A DNA stretch of 64,000 bases from Arachis hypogaea. Lineage: Eukaryota; Streptophyta; Magnoliopsida; Fabales; Fabaceae. A model generated the notes under the pieces. The model made no database searches. It was not told the origin of the DNA and saw only the letters and a list, made by a program, of their open reading frames with translations. The position numbers and the translations under genes are program-made. This document shows positions 1 to 11,174 of the stretch, in pieces (within the stretch, counting starts at the first letter, position 1; the number at the start of each line of letters is the position of its first letter). The DNA lies in NCBI RefSeq assembly GCF_003086295.3, contig NC_092055.1, forward strand, positions 121,697,192 to 121,761,191. The letters run 5' to 3'.

Positions 1-2259
1 CACTGGAAAAGTGTCACCTTCTCCTAGAAATGCATATTTCAAGGATGGTGGCAGTGGCTTGAGCTCTGGTTTAGGAGGTTTTTCCTCTTTCAGAAGAAAG
101 TTCAGAGGCTCTTTCATGTCCCCTGAATCCTCCAAATCAGGCTGAACATCTTTAAAGATGTCTTCCAACTCTGATTCGAGACTTTCAGCCATGTTGATCT
201 CTTCTACCAAAGAGTCAATAAGGTCAACTTTCATGCAGTCTGTTGATGTGTCTGGATGCTGCATGGCTTTGACAGCGTTCAACTTGAACTCGTCATCGTT
301 GACTCTCAGGGTTATTTTCCCCTGTTGGACGTCAATGAGGGATCGTCCAGTTGCTAGGAAGGGTCTTCCTAGAATGAGAGTGGCACTCTTGTGCTCCTCC
401 ATTTCCAGCACAACAAAGTCAGTGGGAAAGGCGAATGGCCCAACTCTGACAATCATGTCCTCAATCACGCCTGATGGGTATTTAGTGGAACCATCAGCAA
501 GTTGGAGACATATCCGGGTTGGTTTAACTTCTTCAGTTAAGCCAAGCTTCCTGATAGTGGATGCAGGTATTAGGTTGATGCTTGCCCCAAGATCGCATAA
601 GGCTGTCTTGGTGCAATCACCTTCCAATATGCATGGTATCAGAAAACTCCCAGGGTCTTTAAGCTTTTCAGGAAAGCTTTTCAGAATGACTGCACTGCAT
701 TCTTCAGTGAGGAGAACTCTTTCTGTTTCTCTCCACTCCTTTTTATGACTCAAGATCTCTTTCATGAACTTGGCATAAGAAGGTATTTGCTCAAGTGCCT
801 CTGCAAATGGAATCTTTATTTCAAGAGTCCTTAGATAATCTGCAAAGCGAGCAAATTGCTTATCCTGCTCCTCTTTCCGGAGTTTTTGAGGATAAGGTAT
901 CTTGGCTTTATATTCCTCAACCTTAGTGGTTAAAGAAGCCTTTTTAGAGGGGTTGTTATCAGCACTTGTGTGTGTCTGATCCCTCACTGGCAATTGAGTA
1001 CCAGAGTCAGAAGCTGGAGTGACATTAGACGCCAACTCACTGTCTGTTCCTGGCGCCTGAACGCCAGAAATGTGCCCATTTTGGGCGTTCAACGCTGGAT
1101 TATGCCCCATTTGGGCGTTCAACGCCATATTCTTGCCCATTTCTGGCGTTGAACGCCAATCCTGCCTTGTTTCTGGCGCTGAACGCCAGTTTTGGGCATG
1201 GTCTGGGCGTTCAGCGCCAGCCTTCCACCCATTTTCTGGCGTTTTAGTGCCAGAATCATTTTTCCCTGGGCTCTTACTGTCCTCAGGTGAATCTTTGGTG
1301 GGTCGCTCATTTCTTGAATTTTTGATGCCTTGAGGTGGGGTATTTAATGTTTTCCCACTTCTTAATTGAACTGCTTGGCATTCTTCTGCTATTTGCCTTG
1401 ATAGCTGCTGCTTTGTTTGCTTAAACTGTTCGTCCATATGTATATTAGCTATCCTTGTCTCCTGTAGCCTATCTTTGAATTCAGCTAGCTGTTTTGTTAG
1501 AAAATCCAATTGTTGATTGAATTCAGCAGCTTGTTTTACAGTACTGAATTCAGCAGTTACTGTTTTAACCTCTTCATTCATGGAAGGGTTGCTGCTTAGA
1601 TACAGATGTTGATTCCTGGCAACTGTATCAATGAGCTCTTGAGCCTCTTCGATTGTCTTTCTCATATGGATAGATCCACCAGCTGAGTAATCTAGAGACA
1701 TCTGAGCTCCTTCTGCAAGCCCATAGTAGAAGATGTCTAACTGAACCCACTCTGAAAACATTTCAGAGGGGCATTTTCGTAGCATCTCTCTGTATCTCTC
1801 CCAGGCATCATAAAGGGATTCATTATCTCCTTGTTTAAAGCCTTGGATGTCCAGCCTTAGCTGTGTCATCCTTTTTGGGGGAAAATACTGATTCAGGAAT
1901 TTTTCTGTCAGCTGTTCCCATGTTCTTATGCTGGCCTTAGGTTGGTTATTTAACCACCTCTTGGCTTGGTCTTTTACAGCAAATGGAAACAGTAATAGTC
2001 TGTAGACATCCTGATCTATTTCCTTATCATGTACTGTGTCAGCAATTTGTAAAAATTGTGCCAGAAACTCTGTAGGTTCTTCCTGTGGAAGACCGGAATA
2101 CTGGCAACTTTGCTGCACCATGATAATGAGCTGAGGATTCAACTCAAAGCTACTAACTCCAATGGAGGGTATGCATATGCTACTCCCATATGAAGCAGTA
2201 GAGGGGTTAGAATATGACCCCAAAGTCCTCCTGGACTGTCCATCTCCACTTATGTCCAT
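1..2259 (-). CDS. Athila-type gag-protease polyprotein of element A (partial)
   Basis: I read 753 codons from ATG at 2259-2257 to the window edge without a stop. Residues about 91-220 form a plant retrotransposon gag domain (AVKDQAKRWLNNQP, SLYDAWERYREMLRKCP, GGSIHMRKTIEEAQELID). Residues about 335-403 are a low-complexity linker produced by a run of palindromic DNA repeats. A retropepsin-like domain follows with catalytic Asp556 in CDLGASINLIP and the family motif LILGRPFLATGRSLID. The C-terminal visible part ends at KYAFLGE, normally followed by reverse transcriptase. No CCHC zinc knuckle is seen. The protein would package element RNA and process the polyprotein in cytoplasmic particles. 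The frame is undamaged over 2.2 kb, so this copy is young or under recent selection. Start choice: first ATG upstream of the gag domain, preceded by AT-rich leader with frequent stops. Confidence 0.88.
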   Translation of the reverse strand, partial: MDISGDGQSRRTLGSYSNPSTASYGSSICIPSIGVSSFELNPQLIIMVQQSCQYSGLPQEEPTEFLAQFLQIADTVHDKEIDQDVYRLLLFPFAVKDQAKRWLNNQPKASIRTWEQLTEKFLNQYFPPKRMTQLRLDIQGFKQGDNESLYDAWERYREMLRKCPSEMFSEWVQLDIFYYGLAEGAQMSLDYSAGGSIHMRKTIEEAQELIDTVARNQHLYLSSNPSMNEEVKTVTAEFSTVKQAAEFNQQLDFLTKQLAEFKDRLQETRIANIHMDEQFKQTKQQLSRQIAEECQAVQLRSGKTLNTPPQGIKNSRNERPTKDSPEDSKSPGKNDSGTKTPENGWKAGAERPDHAQNWRSAPETRQDWRSTPEMGKNMALNAQMGHNPALNAQNGHISGVQAPGTDSELASNVTPASDSGTQLPVRDQTHTSADNNPSKKASLTTKVEEYKAKIPYPQKLRKEEQDKQFARFADYLRTLEIKIPFAEALEQIPSYAKFMKEILSHKKEWRETERVLLTEECSAVILKSFPEKLKDPGSFLIPCILEGDCTKTALCDLGASINLIPASTIRKLGLTEEVKPTRICLQLADGSTKYPSGVIEDMIVRVGPFAFPTDFVVLEMEEHKSATLILGRPFLATGRSLIDVQQGKITLRVNDDEFKLNAVKAMQHPDTSTDCMKVDLIDSLVEEINMAESLESELEDIFKDVQPDLEDSGDMKEPLNFLLKEEKPPKPELKPLPPSLKYAFLGEGDTFPV
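1051..1252 (-). repeat. In-frame run of GGCGTT-AACGCC palindromes
   Basis: At least seven imperfect copies of a palindrome of the form TGGCGTT-N-AACGCCA lie here, including the exact 15-mer at 1144-1158. They are spaced about 25-30 bases apart and lie inside the open gag-protease frame, encoding the WRSTPE / WRSAPE / ALNAQ linker. The same motif is non-coding in the LTRs and 3' regions of elements A, B and C. Confidence 0.85.
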
Positions 2260-3271
2260 GATGGATATATGGATATAACTTGGACTGATTTATCTTTTTA
2301 TTTATTTTATTTTATAAGAAGTAAATACTTAAATAAAATAAAATAACTAAAAAGAATTTGAATTTTGAAATAAAAATTTTTTTTTCGTAAAAAAAAAATA
2401 AATAAAAATTAATTAGTTAATAAAAAAAAAAGAAATTTTTGAAAAAGAGGGAAGATATTTTCGAAAATTAGAGAGAGAGAGTTAGTTAGGTAGTTTTGAA
2501 AAAGTTAAGAAACAAACAAAAAGTTAGTTAGTTAGTTGAAACAAATTTTGAAAAGATAAGAAGTTAGGAAGTTAGAAGAGATATTTTGAAAAGATATTTT
2601 TGAATTTAGTGAGGAGAGAGAAAAACAATAAGATAGTACAAGATTTAAAATTTTTAGATCTAATGCTCCTTGTTTTTGAAAAATTTGGAGGGAAAACACC
2701 AAGGAACACCAAACTTAAAAATTTTAAGATCAAGACACAAGGAAAACTCAAGAACACTTTGAAGATTCACAAGAACACAAGAACATGAAGAAAGAACACC
2801 AAACTTAAAAATTTTTAGTAAACCACCAAAATTTTCGAAAACCAAAGGGGATTCAACAAGAAAACACCAAACTTAAAGTTTGGCACACAATTTAATAGAG
2901 AAAATATTATTTATGAAAAAGAAGGTTTTGAAAAGAGTATAAAAGATTCTAACCCAATTACCAAGAACATAGATTAACGCTCTAGCCAAATGAGTTATGG
3001 AATTTTCGAAAATTTTAAGAAAGATTATTTTTGAAAACACCAAACTTAGAGTTTGGCACAGGATTTAACAGAAAAAATATTTTTGAAAAAGGTTTTTAAA
3101 AAATTATGATAGCCAATTACCATGAACATAAACACCACGTTCTAACTAATTGAGCTATAAATTTAAAGTGTTTTAACAAGGGATAAATAATAAAAAACTC
3201 TAAACCAAAAAAGAAAGATTTTTCCTAATCTAAGCAACAAAATAAACCGTTAGTTGTCCAAACACGAACAA
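2260..3271 (-). other. 5' untranslated leader of element A
   Basis: AT-rich, no long frame. It contains a run of purine-rich repeats (GAAAAAG, GTTAG) and several copies of ACCAAACTTA. A tandem duplication near the primer-binding site is listed separately. Confidence 0.7.
2855..3180 (-). repeat. Tandem duplication (173-bp period) with a palindrome and tRNA-like stretch in each unit
   Basis: The palindrome CCAAACTTAAAGTTTGG at 2867-2883 returns as CCAAACTTAGAGTTTGG at 3040-3056, 173 bases later, with matching flanks (GGCACA...TTTAAYAG). Each unit then carries a minus-strand stretch resembling a tRNA D-arm and anticodon arm (2948-3000 and 3109-3162). The second reads TATAGCTCAATTAGTTAGAA, close to the start of a eukaryotic isoleucine tRNA. 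Both lack a clear T-arm, so they are not functional tRNA genes. Confidence 0.6.
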
Positions 3272-3289
3272 TCCCCGGCAACGGCGCCA
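3272..3289 (-). promoter_or_regulatory. Primer-binding site, tRNA-Asp type (element A)
   Basis: On the minus strand this reads TGGCGCCGTTGCCGGGGA, the complement of the 3' end of plant cytosolic tRNA-Asp including CCA, a primer common in Athila-type elements. It lies 6 bases inside the LTR boundary and fixes the element's orientation. Confidence 0.88.
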
Positions 3290-3295
3290 AAAACT

Positions 3296-4837
3296 TGGTG
3301 CACAAATTGTGAATCACACTTTTCACAACTCGTACCACTAACCAGCAAGTGCACTGGGTCGTCCAAGTAATACCTTACGTGAGTAAGGGTCGAATCCCAC
3401 AGAGATTGTTGGATTGAAGCAATCTATAGTTATTTTGTAAATCTTAGTCAGGAAGTCAATTATGTTTATCAGTTGAATTGTGAATAACCAAGAGAGCATA
3501 AATTAAAGGTTACTTGTTGTGCAGTGATGGAGAATATGTTGGAGTTTTGGAGATGCTTTGTCTTCTGAATCTATGCTTTCCTCTGTCTTCTGATTCACAC
3601 ACGCACGTCCTCCTATGGCAAGCTGTGTGTTGGTGGATCACCGTTGTCAATGGCTACCTTCCATCCTTCCAGTGAAAACTACGCTCACGCGCTCTGTCAC
3701 AGCACGGCTAATCACCGGTTGGTTCTCGATCCGGTTGGAATAGGATTTACTATCCTTTTGCGTCTGTCACTAACGCCCAGCCTTCAGGAGTTTGAAGCTC
3801 GTCACAGTCATTCAATCCTTGAATCCTACTCGGAATACCACAGACAAGGTTTAGACTTTCTGGATTCTCATGAATGCCGCCATCAGTTCTAGCTTATACC
3901 ACGGAGATTCGGATTAAGGAATCTAAGAGACACTCATTCAATCGGATATAGAACGGAGGTGGTTGTCAGGCACACGTTCGTAGGTTGAGGAAGGTGATGA
4001 ATGTCACAGATCATCACCTTCATCACAGTTAAGCGCGAATGAACATCTTAGATAGGAACAAGCGTGTTTGAATGGAAAACAGAAATACTTGCATTAATTC
4101 ATCGAGACACAGCAGAGCTCCTCACCCCCAACAATGGGGTTTAGAGACTCATGCCGTCAGAGAATACAAAGTTTAGATCTGAAAATGTCATGAGATGCAA
4201 AATAAGTCTCTAAAAGTTGTTTAAATACTAAACTAGTAGCCTAGGATTACAAAATATGGGTGGACTATGATGGATGATGCAGAGGTCCACTTCTGGGGCC
4301 CACTTGGTGTGTGCTGGGGCTGAGATTTAAGTGAGTCACGTGCAGAGGCCATTTGTGGAGTTGAACGCCAGTTTTTATGCCAGTTTGGGCGTTCAACTCC
4401 AGTTTTTGATCCTTTTCTAGCGCTGGACGCCAGAATTGGGCAGAGAACTGGCGTTGAACGCCAGTTTACGTCATCTATCCTTGTGCAAAGTATGGACTAT
4501 TATATATTGCTGGAAAGCTCTGGATATCTACTTTCCAATGCAATTGAAAGCATGCCATTTCAAGTTTTGTAGCTCCAGAAAATCCAATTTGAGTGCAGGG
4601 AGGTCAGAATCCAATAGCATTAGCAGTCCTTTTTCAGCCTGAATCAGATTTTTGCTCAGCTCCTTCAATTTCAGCCAGAAAAATACCTGAAATTACAGAA
4701 AAACACACAACTCATAGTAAAGTCCAGAAATATGAATTTTTCCTAAAAACTACTAGAAATAGACTAAAAACTAACTAAAACATACTCTAAACTATATGAA
4801 ATTATCCCCAAAAAGCGTATAAAATATCCGCTCATCA
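3296..4837 (-). repeat. 5' LTR of element A
   Basis: It begins TGGTGCAC and ends CTCATCA (plus-strand view), the same ends as the LTRs of B and C, giving TG...CA termini. Length is 1542 bp against about 1.73 kb in B and C. Central blocks are shared with B and C (the segment containing CTACTCGGAATACCACAGAC). Palindrome TGGCGTTGAACGCCA lies at 4449-4463. No coding capacity. Confidence 0.85.
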
Positions 4838-4838
4838 G

Positions 4839-5497
4839 GTTGCTCTTCAACAGATTTGTGAGAGCTTGTCTAGCTTGGATGGCACCATCCCGACTCACAA
4901 GGCCCTCGGCCCCACAAACTCACTGCTCCACAGGATCATCACTCATATTCTAACCCCTCAAAGTGGTTCACATAACAGAGTAACTATTTCTGACTCTCTT
5001 GTACTTTTTGCTCTTGTTACTCCTCTCCAATTTCTTTTGCATACCTTATGATAAGGCATATGTGGGAATCTGTTAAAAATACCAAAAAGGCAAATTTACC
5101 TTATGGCGTGTTTCTCACCAGAATTTTTGAATATTTTAAAGTTGATCTAATCAATGAAGCTGTAGAGAATAAGGTTTCACTCATTAAGGGAGGAGGAGGT
5201 ATGAAAGGGAACTAAGGGAAAAAGTCTATTCCCTCTGACAACGAGTTTGAGAGCCGGCCACCTGAGCATTCCAAGACAGCAGAATCGATCAAAGATATTC
5301 TTATTGAGTTCTCAAACATGTCTAAACTAATGGTGGATTCATACAAGGCTGCACATAAACAAGCTTTTGAAAGTGAAAGGGCATGGATGAAGTGCCAAGA
5401 GCGGGTGGGCCTAATGCTGCAGAGCTTTGAAGAAGAAATGGGGAGTGACAATGATAATGATGCAGATGGCTCTGAGTACAATTTATCTGATGATTAA
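4839..5497 (+). pseudogene. Decayed plant-transposon protein (Transposase_32-like)
   Basis: Three consecutive plus-strand frames give one protein-like sequence with two frame breaks. Segment 1 (4839-5051) contains TNSLLHRIITHILTPQSGSH. Segment 2 (about 5046-5216) contains LMIRHMWESVKNTKKANLPY and GVFLTRIFEYFKVDLINEAV. Segment 3 (about 5220-5497) is an acidic tail ending at TAA. The pattern 'H.I...ILPRSGS....V...D......YLI.RHM....KK..LPYGM.LT.IF..F.VDL' is the plant mobile-element domain I know as putative plant transposon protein PF20167, often found as an extra reading frame in plant retroelements. Its left part was probably cut by the insertion of element A. No function is expected from this copy. 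Confidence 0.6.
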
Positions 5498-6389
5498 AAA
5501 CTGTTTTTTTTTCTTTTGTTGATATTTGGCTTGTTTCGGCTCAATCTGATACTGTAGTAGTCTGCTTAGATACTTTAGACCTATGACACTGTGATAAAAT
5601 CTTAGTATTTTGGTTATATTTTGGATATTTTGCTTCCAATGACACTATTTTCAGGTGCCCCTTTGATGACAAAAAGGGGAGAAATGGCTGGAAAATTAAA
5701 ATTAAAAAAACAGGGGATGAAATCCTTTGTGGATTTATGATCACCCTTGTTTCAATTATTTGTTGTGGTGATCTTCTTGATGCTTGTGATGCATCTGTTT
5801 TATCTTTGTAGAAATACCTGTTTGTGATACATTTGATTTACCTTGGTAAATATGTTTGCTGTATTTTGGATTAGGAATACTTTATTTTTGGCAGTTCCTT
5901 TAAGCTATGATGTGAAAATAAATTCTGATAGTTGCTATGGTTTGAGATGATCATGCTTGATTAAAAATATTTTTCTTGTTCTGATTAATTTGCTCCGATA
6001 AGTTGATTGGAAAATATTTTCGAATAGATTGAATAGCAACTCCTTGAAACATCAAAAATATTTTTGGTTGATATGTACTCAATTACTTTGTATGTTTGAG
6101 CAGAAAGTCAATTTTATGATAACGAATGAGTTTTATTTATCACTTCAATTCTGCTCATAAATCAAGCCATTCAACATTAAAAAAATTTTATATGTTGAAT
6201 AACATAGTTGCCTTTGGCTTGATAAAATTGTTACAGGTATAAAGCTTCCCTTGGTGAAATAACATACATGAAGGGGGAACCATGTAACAATTAGAAAGGA
6301 AGGAATCCAAGTATTCACAAAGGGAGTACTCTAACTTTTGATCTCTTTCCATTTTAATTTTTAATAATGTTTGTCATCAAAGGGGAGAT
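5498..6389 (+). other. Non-coding 3' part of the same retroelement with polypurine tract
   Basis: No credible frame. Two motifs of the form GAYRAAAAGGGGAGA/ATCAAAGGGGAGAT lie at about 5666 and 6376. The second directly precedes a TGATGAG LTR start and fits a polypurine tract. The left LTR of this element is not in the window. Confidence 0.5.
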
Positions 6390-8252
6390 TGATGAGTTTA
6401 GAAAACTCTAATTTAAATTGATGATGATCAAGCATTATTAAAAATAATTAGTTGTAAAATTATTAATTTAATTTTAATTCATATGTTCTAATTGAAATAA
6501 TTTTGCTATACAGGTTTTTGTAATTGGGCCGAAAAGAAAAGGAATATTGCAAGCCCAATGTGAATGTAAAACATTCAGCCTTGTTCAAAATTCTTAGGTG
6601 TTATGGCTGAAGCAATTTGTGGTTAATTGAGCCAGAATTATGTTGAACCAGCCCAAAATTAAATTGGTTGCTAGAAACTAGCTTGTTGGTCTGAAATAAA
6701 AAAAAAGAGAGAGCAAATATTTCTTGCTTCCAACGGATCTCTCTATCCCATGTGATGGATTCCAAATTTAATTCAATTATCATTAACTTGCATTGGAAAT
6801 CATGAGAGAGAAATTAGCATCTGATTTGATTGAGATCATCAATGCTACACACTACCTAAAGCAAAAAGGGAAGAAAATTAATTAGTTTAATTCATTTGTT
6901 CAAAATTCATTGAATGCTTTTCTTCATTCTCTTTCTTCTCTCTCTCTACTCTCTCTTCTCCTTCGGTCATTTCAACAGAGAAAGCATGGAGGCTAAAGCT
7001 AGCTACCGAAAAGAAAAAAAAGCAAGCAACAAGACCATCACAATGATGGCAAGAAAAAGAAAACAAAAAGTATGTTGTGATTGAGATCTTCAACCACAAA
7101 TGGTAAGATTTGGTGAAGAGATCTCAGCTTCTCCATACCAAAAATGGATGAAGAAGATTTCGGTCAGAGGAGAAAGATCCTTGGAGGGATGGCTTGTCTC
7201 TGTTTTTTGCTCAACCACCACAGGAGGTAGCTACAGTGGCTACGTGATAGAGGAGGCAGAAGTTTGCGCAGATGAAGCTGTCATCATCAATAACTCATCA
7301 AGGGCTAGGAATCCTTCTTGAAGTACAAGACAAGATGGAAGGCTTGGATTGATGAAGATTGGTGACCAAGGAAGGACCAGAGGTAATTGCATGTTGGGTT
7401 TTGCATTCGGTTATCTCTCTTCTCTCTCTGGCCGAACCGGTTTGCATGAAGAAGAAGAAGTTTGGCTTGGTTTATTTGGTTTCAACCGTGGAAGCTTCCC
7501 CCTATAAGTAAGGGAGAACAGCCAGGGCTTGAGGCAAGGAGTAAGAGTCAAAGCACAGTGTTTCCATAGCTACTTAAGCCAACATATGTTCTTCTCCTTC
7601 AATGTGTTTCATGTTGTATTTTTCTGTTTAATTTTGTCTGTCTTGAGTCTCATGGAAAAAGGCAAACAGTGAGGTTTGTAAGAAAAGCCATAGAGCAAAA
7701 AAAGGCAGAGAGTGCAAAATTAAAATAAAAAGCCATAGATGTCCTTAGAGGTCCTTTGTACATCTGTGTTGTGTTTCATGATTCTGTGGGAATCTCCTTG
7801 CAAGTTGGATTAGCACTTAGCAGTTGGAGAGCTTGGCAGTGACCAAGTCAAGTTCAGGATTGGGGTTTAGATTCTGGACTTGTCCCGAATAGGAAGGGTA
7901 GTTCCTAGGGAGAATTGGTGTTTGTAATCAAGAATGATTATAGTGAAATTCCATCATTGTTGTGATGGAGACTGGATGTAGGCTGCATTGCACTTAGCAG
8001 CTGAACCAGGATATATCTTGGTGTAATTCTCTCTCTCTCCTCTACTCCATTTCTATTTTTGCTGCCCAGGAGATAAAACTGAAAAATATCTCGTGCCTGG
8101 TAACGAGATAAAAAGAAAAAGTCTCGTGGCTGGGTACGAGACAAAAAGCAAAAAGTCTCCAGAAGTTACTTCAAAGACCAGCAAGTATTATTAAGTAAAA
8201 AAAGGGGCTAAGATTCAACCCTCCCTTCTCTTAGCCACTGAAAACCATCATT
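6390..8252 (+). repeat. Probable 3' LTR (copia SIRE-like context)
   Basis: It starts TGATGAG directly after a polypurine tract and ends CCATCA, giving complementary TGATG/CATCA ends over 1.86 kb. It has no supported gene. The right part has CT-rich tracts and two hairpins near the end (8088-8142). There is no second LTR in the window for comparison, so the boundaries are inferred. Confidence 0.5.
8088..8142 (+). repeat. Pair of hairpins with a compensated stem pair
   Basis: Hairpin 1 has arms ATCTCGT (8088-8094) and ACGAGAT (8103-8109). Hairpin 2 has arms GTCTCGT (8121-8127) and ACGAGAC (8136-8142). The outer pair differs as A-T against G-C, so pairing is kept in both. Loops are GCCTGGTA-like and GGCTGGGT. 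Confidence 0.75.
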
Positions 8253-8920
8253 CGTTTTGCCGAGTGTAATGACCCAACTTTCAACACGTCATGATCGTAC
8301 CAAAAGTAAGGTGTTACTAATGTAATTCCTTTATTATCTATTTAATATTGAGTCTTTACGCGTTAATCTATCGGCAGGCTTTTTAAAAAGTTAAAACTTT
8401 TCCATCAAGAACAAATAACACATATTCACATACTTAATATTAATAATACATTATAGTATTACATACAAAACTAATTACAAAACCTACCCCTCTGAATAAA
8501 ACTTCAACTAACAAGGCGAAGGAAAAAATAAATTCTAACAACAACTCAGCTTGCAAACATATTCTTCTATGCTTCTGCAGCTTCGCAATAAGCCATCGTA
8601 CCTGTAGCTGAAAGGGGTGGAAAGAGAGGGTAAGAACTGGAGAGTTCTTAGTGGGGCTGGAGTGGATAATTATGTTCATTTTATTCTTGTTTTAATGGCA
8701 GACAAACAACAGAGTACATATGAACTTAAATGCACCAAAGTACAAAGAAGCAATCAATCAAAAAGCACAGACACATTTACAGAGATGCACAACACAGAAA
8801 TATACGCAAAAAAGTATAGTGCATGTCTATTCCTAGTGCAGGTAATGAGCTTATCTGTCAGTTCTACCTGCTCCTGACATAACCCAGCAACCTTTGTCTG
8901 AGTTTGGCCTTCCAGTTAGT

Positions 8921-9103
8921 ATAACCTCTGTAAGTAACCTCTGTCTTATAGGTGAGACTCTCTTGAGCCGATGTATGCAAACATAACCTCTGTAAGCAAC
9001 TTCTGTCTTACAGGTGCGGCTCTCTCTAGCCGATGTATGTATTGATAACCTTTGTAAGCAACCTGTGTCTTACATATGCGACCATTCCCTGGATTGGCCG
9101 ATG
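8921..9103. repeat. 62-bp tandem repeat with hairpin stems (in F)
   Basis: Three units start at about 8928, 8990 and 9052. Each contains arms of the form CTGTAAG...CTTACAG (second arm CTTATAG in unit 1; outer pair broken in unit 3), followed by a CTCTCTMGAGCCGATGTATG-like stretch. Solo LTR H inserted directly after CCGATG of unit 3. Confidence 0.75.
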
Positions 9104-11174
9104 TGTAATACCCGGTCTAACAAAAATTAATTAAATAATAAGTTAAATAGGAGCGAATATGGTTAGAATATTTGGCAATTGGAATTTGATAATTTAAATA
9201 TGATATTTGGATTCAGTGAATTTTTCCGAGTCGAAAAACATAGTTTTCTGCGTAAAAGCGCGTAGTGAAATTTTGATCGGCAGTACCGGCTGAGATCTGT
9301 CTGCTACTACAGCTGAGGAAATTGATTATGAGTAAATAAGATTAAGAAATGAGGAATTATAATTAGGGAAGGTAGAAATATCTAAAGTGCGATTTAGAGC
9401 GCTAATCTTAAAGGTTTTGGCCCAAAATTGGGCCAACGGGCAAAAATAAGTGAACCGGGCCTAAGTGAGCCCAAGACCCAACATATATAAACATTAGTTA
9501 TGAGTATTTCAGCTCATTTTACCCTTAAAAGAAGGGTTGGGGCGCTGAAATTGAGAAGAGAGAAGAGAAGAGAGAAAACCTAACCCTCTTTGATCTTCAA
9601 ACTACCATAACTTGAGCTACGGAGCTCCGATTGACGAGCCGTTTGCAGCCACACGTCGCTCTTCTCATCCTCTACAATTCTATCTAAGTTTTGTGGTGAG
9701 TATTCCATTCATATTTGCCCAGTTTTCGAAATTTCCCATTGTTACACGTTTTTGGGTAGCTAGTATTGAAATCTTGTGATTTTGGGTGTTTAGGGATACT
9801 CCAACATAGATTCTAAGTGGGTTCTATCCCTACTTCATATGGGCTGAGGTAAGAAGTGCTCAAACCCTTGTGATTTGTCATTTTTATGAGCCCTAGGTTG
9901 ATGTATGTATGTGATATTGGTTATGTTAGTGTATTTGGTGATGTTGGTGCACCATTGGGAGATTGGTATTGCTTGAGGAACTTTGGTAAGGCTTGGAGCT
10001 AAGGTTGGTGAAGACTTCCAAAGAAGAGGCTCAATTGGTTTGGCTACAAGAGGTACGGTTTAAGTTTCATTTAAGTACCGTGTGTTGTGATGAGAATTCC
10101 TAGGCTAGATGCCCCTAGGATTAAGTTTAGATTGTGTAAATGGTTGGTGCTAATATGCATAGTTGATATGTAATGTAAATTAATGATTGGGTTGAGAATT
10201 GTGTGGCCTTGTATGCTTGGTGTATTGAAAATTTGATGTACTGGGGTAATGAGTATTGATTTGTGGTTTATGCATTTAAATTGTGAAAATTGGGCCGAAG
10301 GCCATGAATTTTGGGCCGGAGGCCGGAAAGAGGTAAGAAAGGTAAGTCGATGTATGTATTGTATGATGGCACAAGTAATTGGATGAATTTCAGATAATGA
10401 ATATATGAATGATTAGGTTGGTTATTGAATAATAAGGTTTGAGAAGTTGAAGTGTGGAATTTGGTAATTTTGGGTGAAATTATGTAGATGAGGTATGTTT
10501 GGTTCGGTTGAGATATATTATGTGATCATATATGTGATTATGATTATTGATGCCTTGATGGTATGATGATGCACTAGAGATATGTATGTTGTGATATATG
10601 CTTGGGGAATGATTAAGGTTGATTTGTGGGTGAAACCACGTGATAGTGAGTATGATATTGATTGTGTATAATGATGGTTGATTGGAAATGGTATTATTGG
10701 AAATTTGGATGAGGAAGGATGTATGACATGATATTGTGTTTGTCCTTTAGTCATTTGATTGAGAAGTGTTAAAATGGTTGGATGTGGTTTTGGGAATTTT
10801 GGTAAAGTGTCAATGTGTGAGTTGAGGATGGCTTGATGTTGATTTTTGTACATTTTGATTGATTTCAAAAAGGGTTGAAATTGGCATGTTTTGGTTGATT
10901 TGGAAAATAGTTGAAAATGGCTTGTTTTGAAAATGGCACCTTGTGATTTTGCATGAAAATATGGTTTTTGGGCATATTTTGACGGGACATAACTTGGACT
11001 ACGGATCTCTGTTTGTGCCAAATTTGTTTAGAAATGAAATTGGATCCGGGATGTCCATGCCGTTCAAAGAACGGGTGAAAAACAATTTAAAATGAGAGAG
11101 TTATGTCCGTCGGAAGATTGGGGGTTGAATCTGTAAATCCTGTAGCTTTTAACTTAGAAAATGTTTAGCAGAAC

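Larger units (their letters stand above)
1..4837 (-). mobile_element. Ty3/gypsy LTR retrotransposon A, 5' part, runs off left edge
   Basis: The element reads right to left: 5' LTR at 3296-4837, tRNA-Asp-type primer-binding site at 3272-3289, an untranslated leader, then a gag-protease frame that leaves the window at base 1. The missing left part should hold reverse transcriptase, RNase H, integrase and the 3' LTR. The last visible residues (a KYAFLGE motif) are the stretch that normally sits just before reverse transcriptase in plant Athila-type polyproteins, so A looks autonomous in type. Five bases after the LTR are GGTTG; the matching target duplication lies outside the window. Confidence 0.85.

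Noticed and set aside
158..748. Plus-strand open frame of 196 codons
   Set aside because: It is the antisense of the protease part of element A's polyprotein, where CDLGASINLIP is read on the minus strand.
10518..11021. Minus-strand open frame of 167 codons in LTR H
   Set aside because: Thr/Ser/His/Ile-rich low-complexity reading opposite a TG-rich LTR stretch; no domain, and the related LTR at 48397 does not keep the frame.
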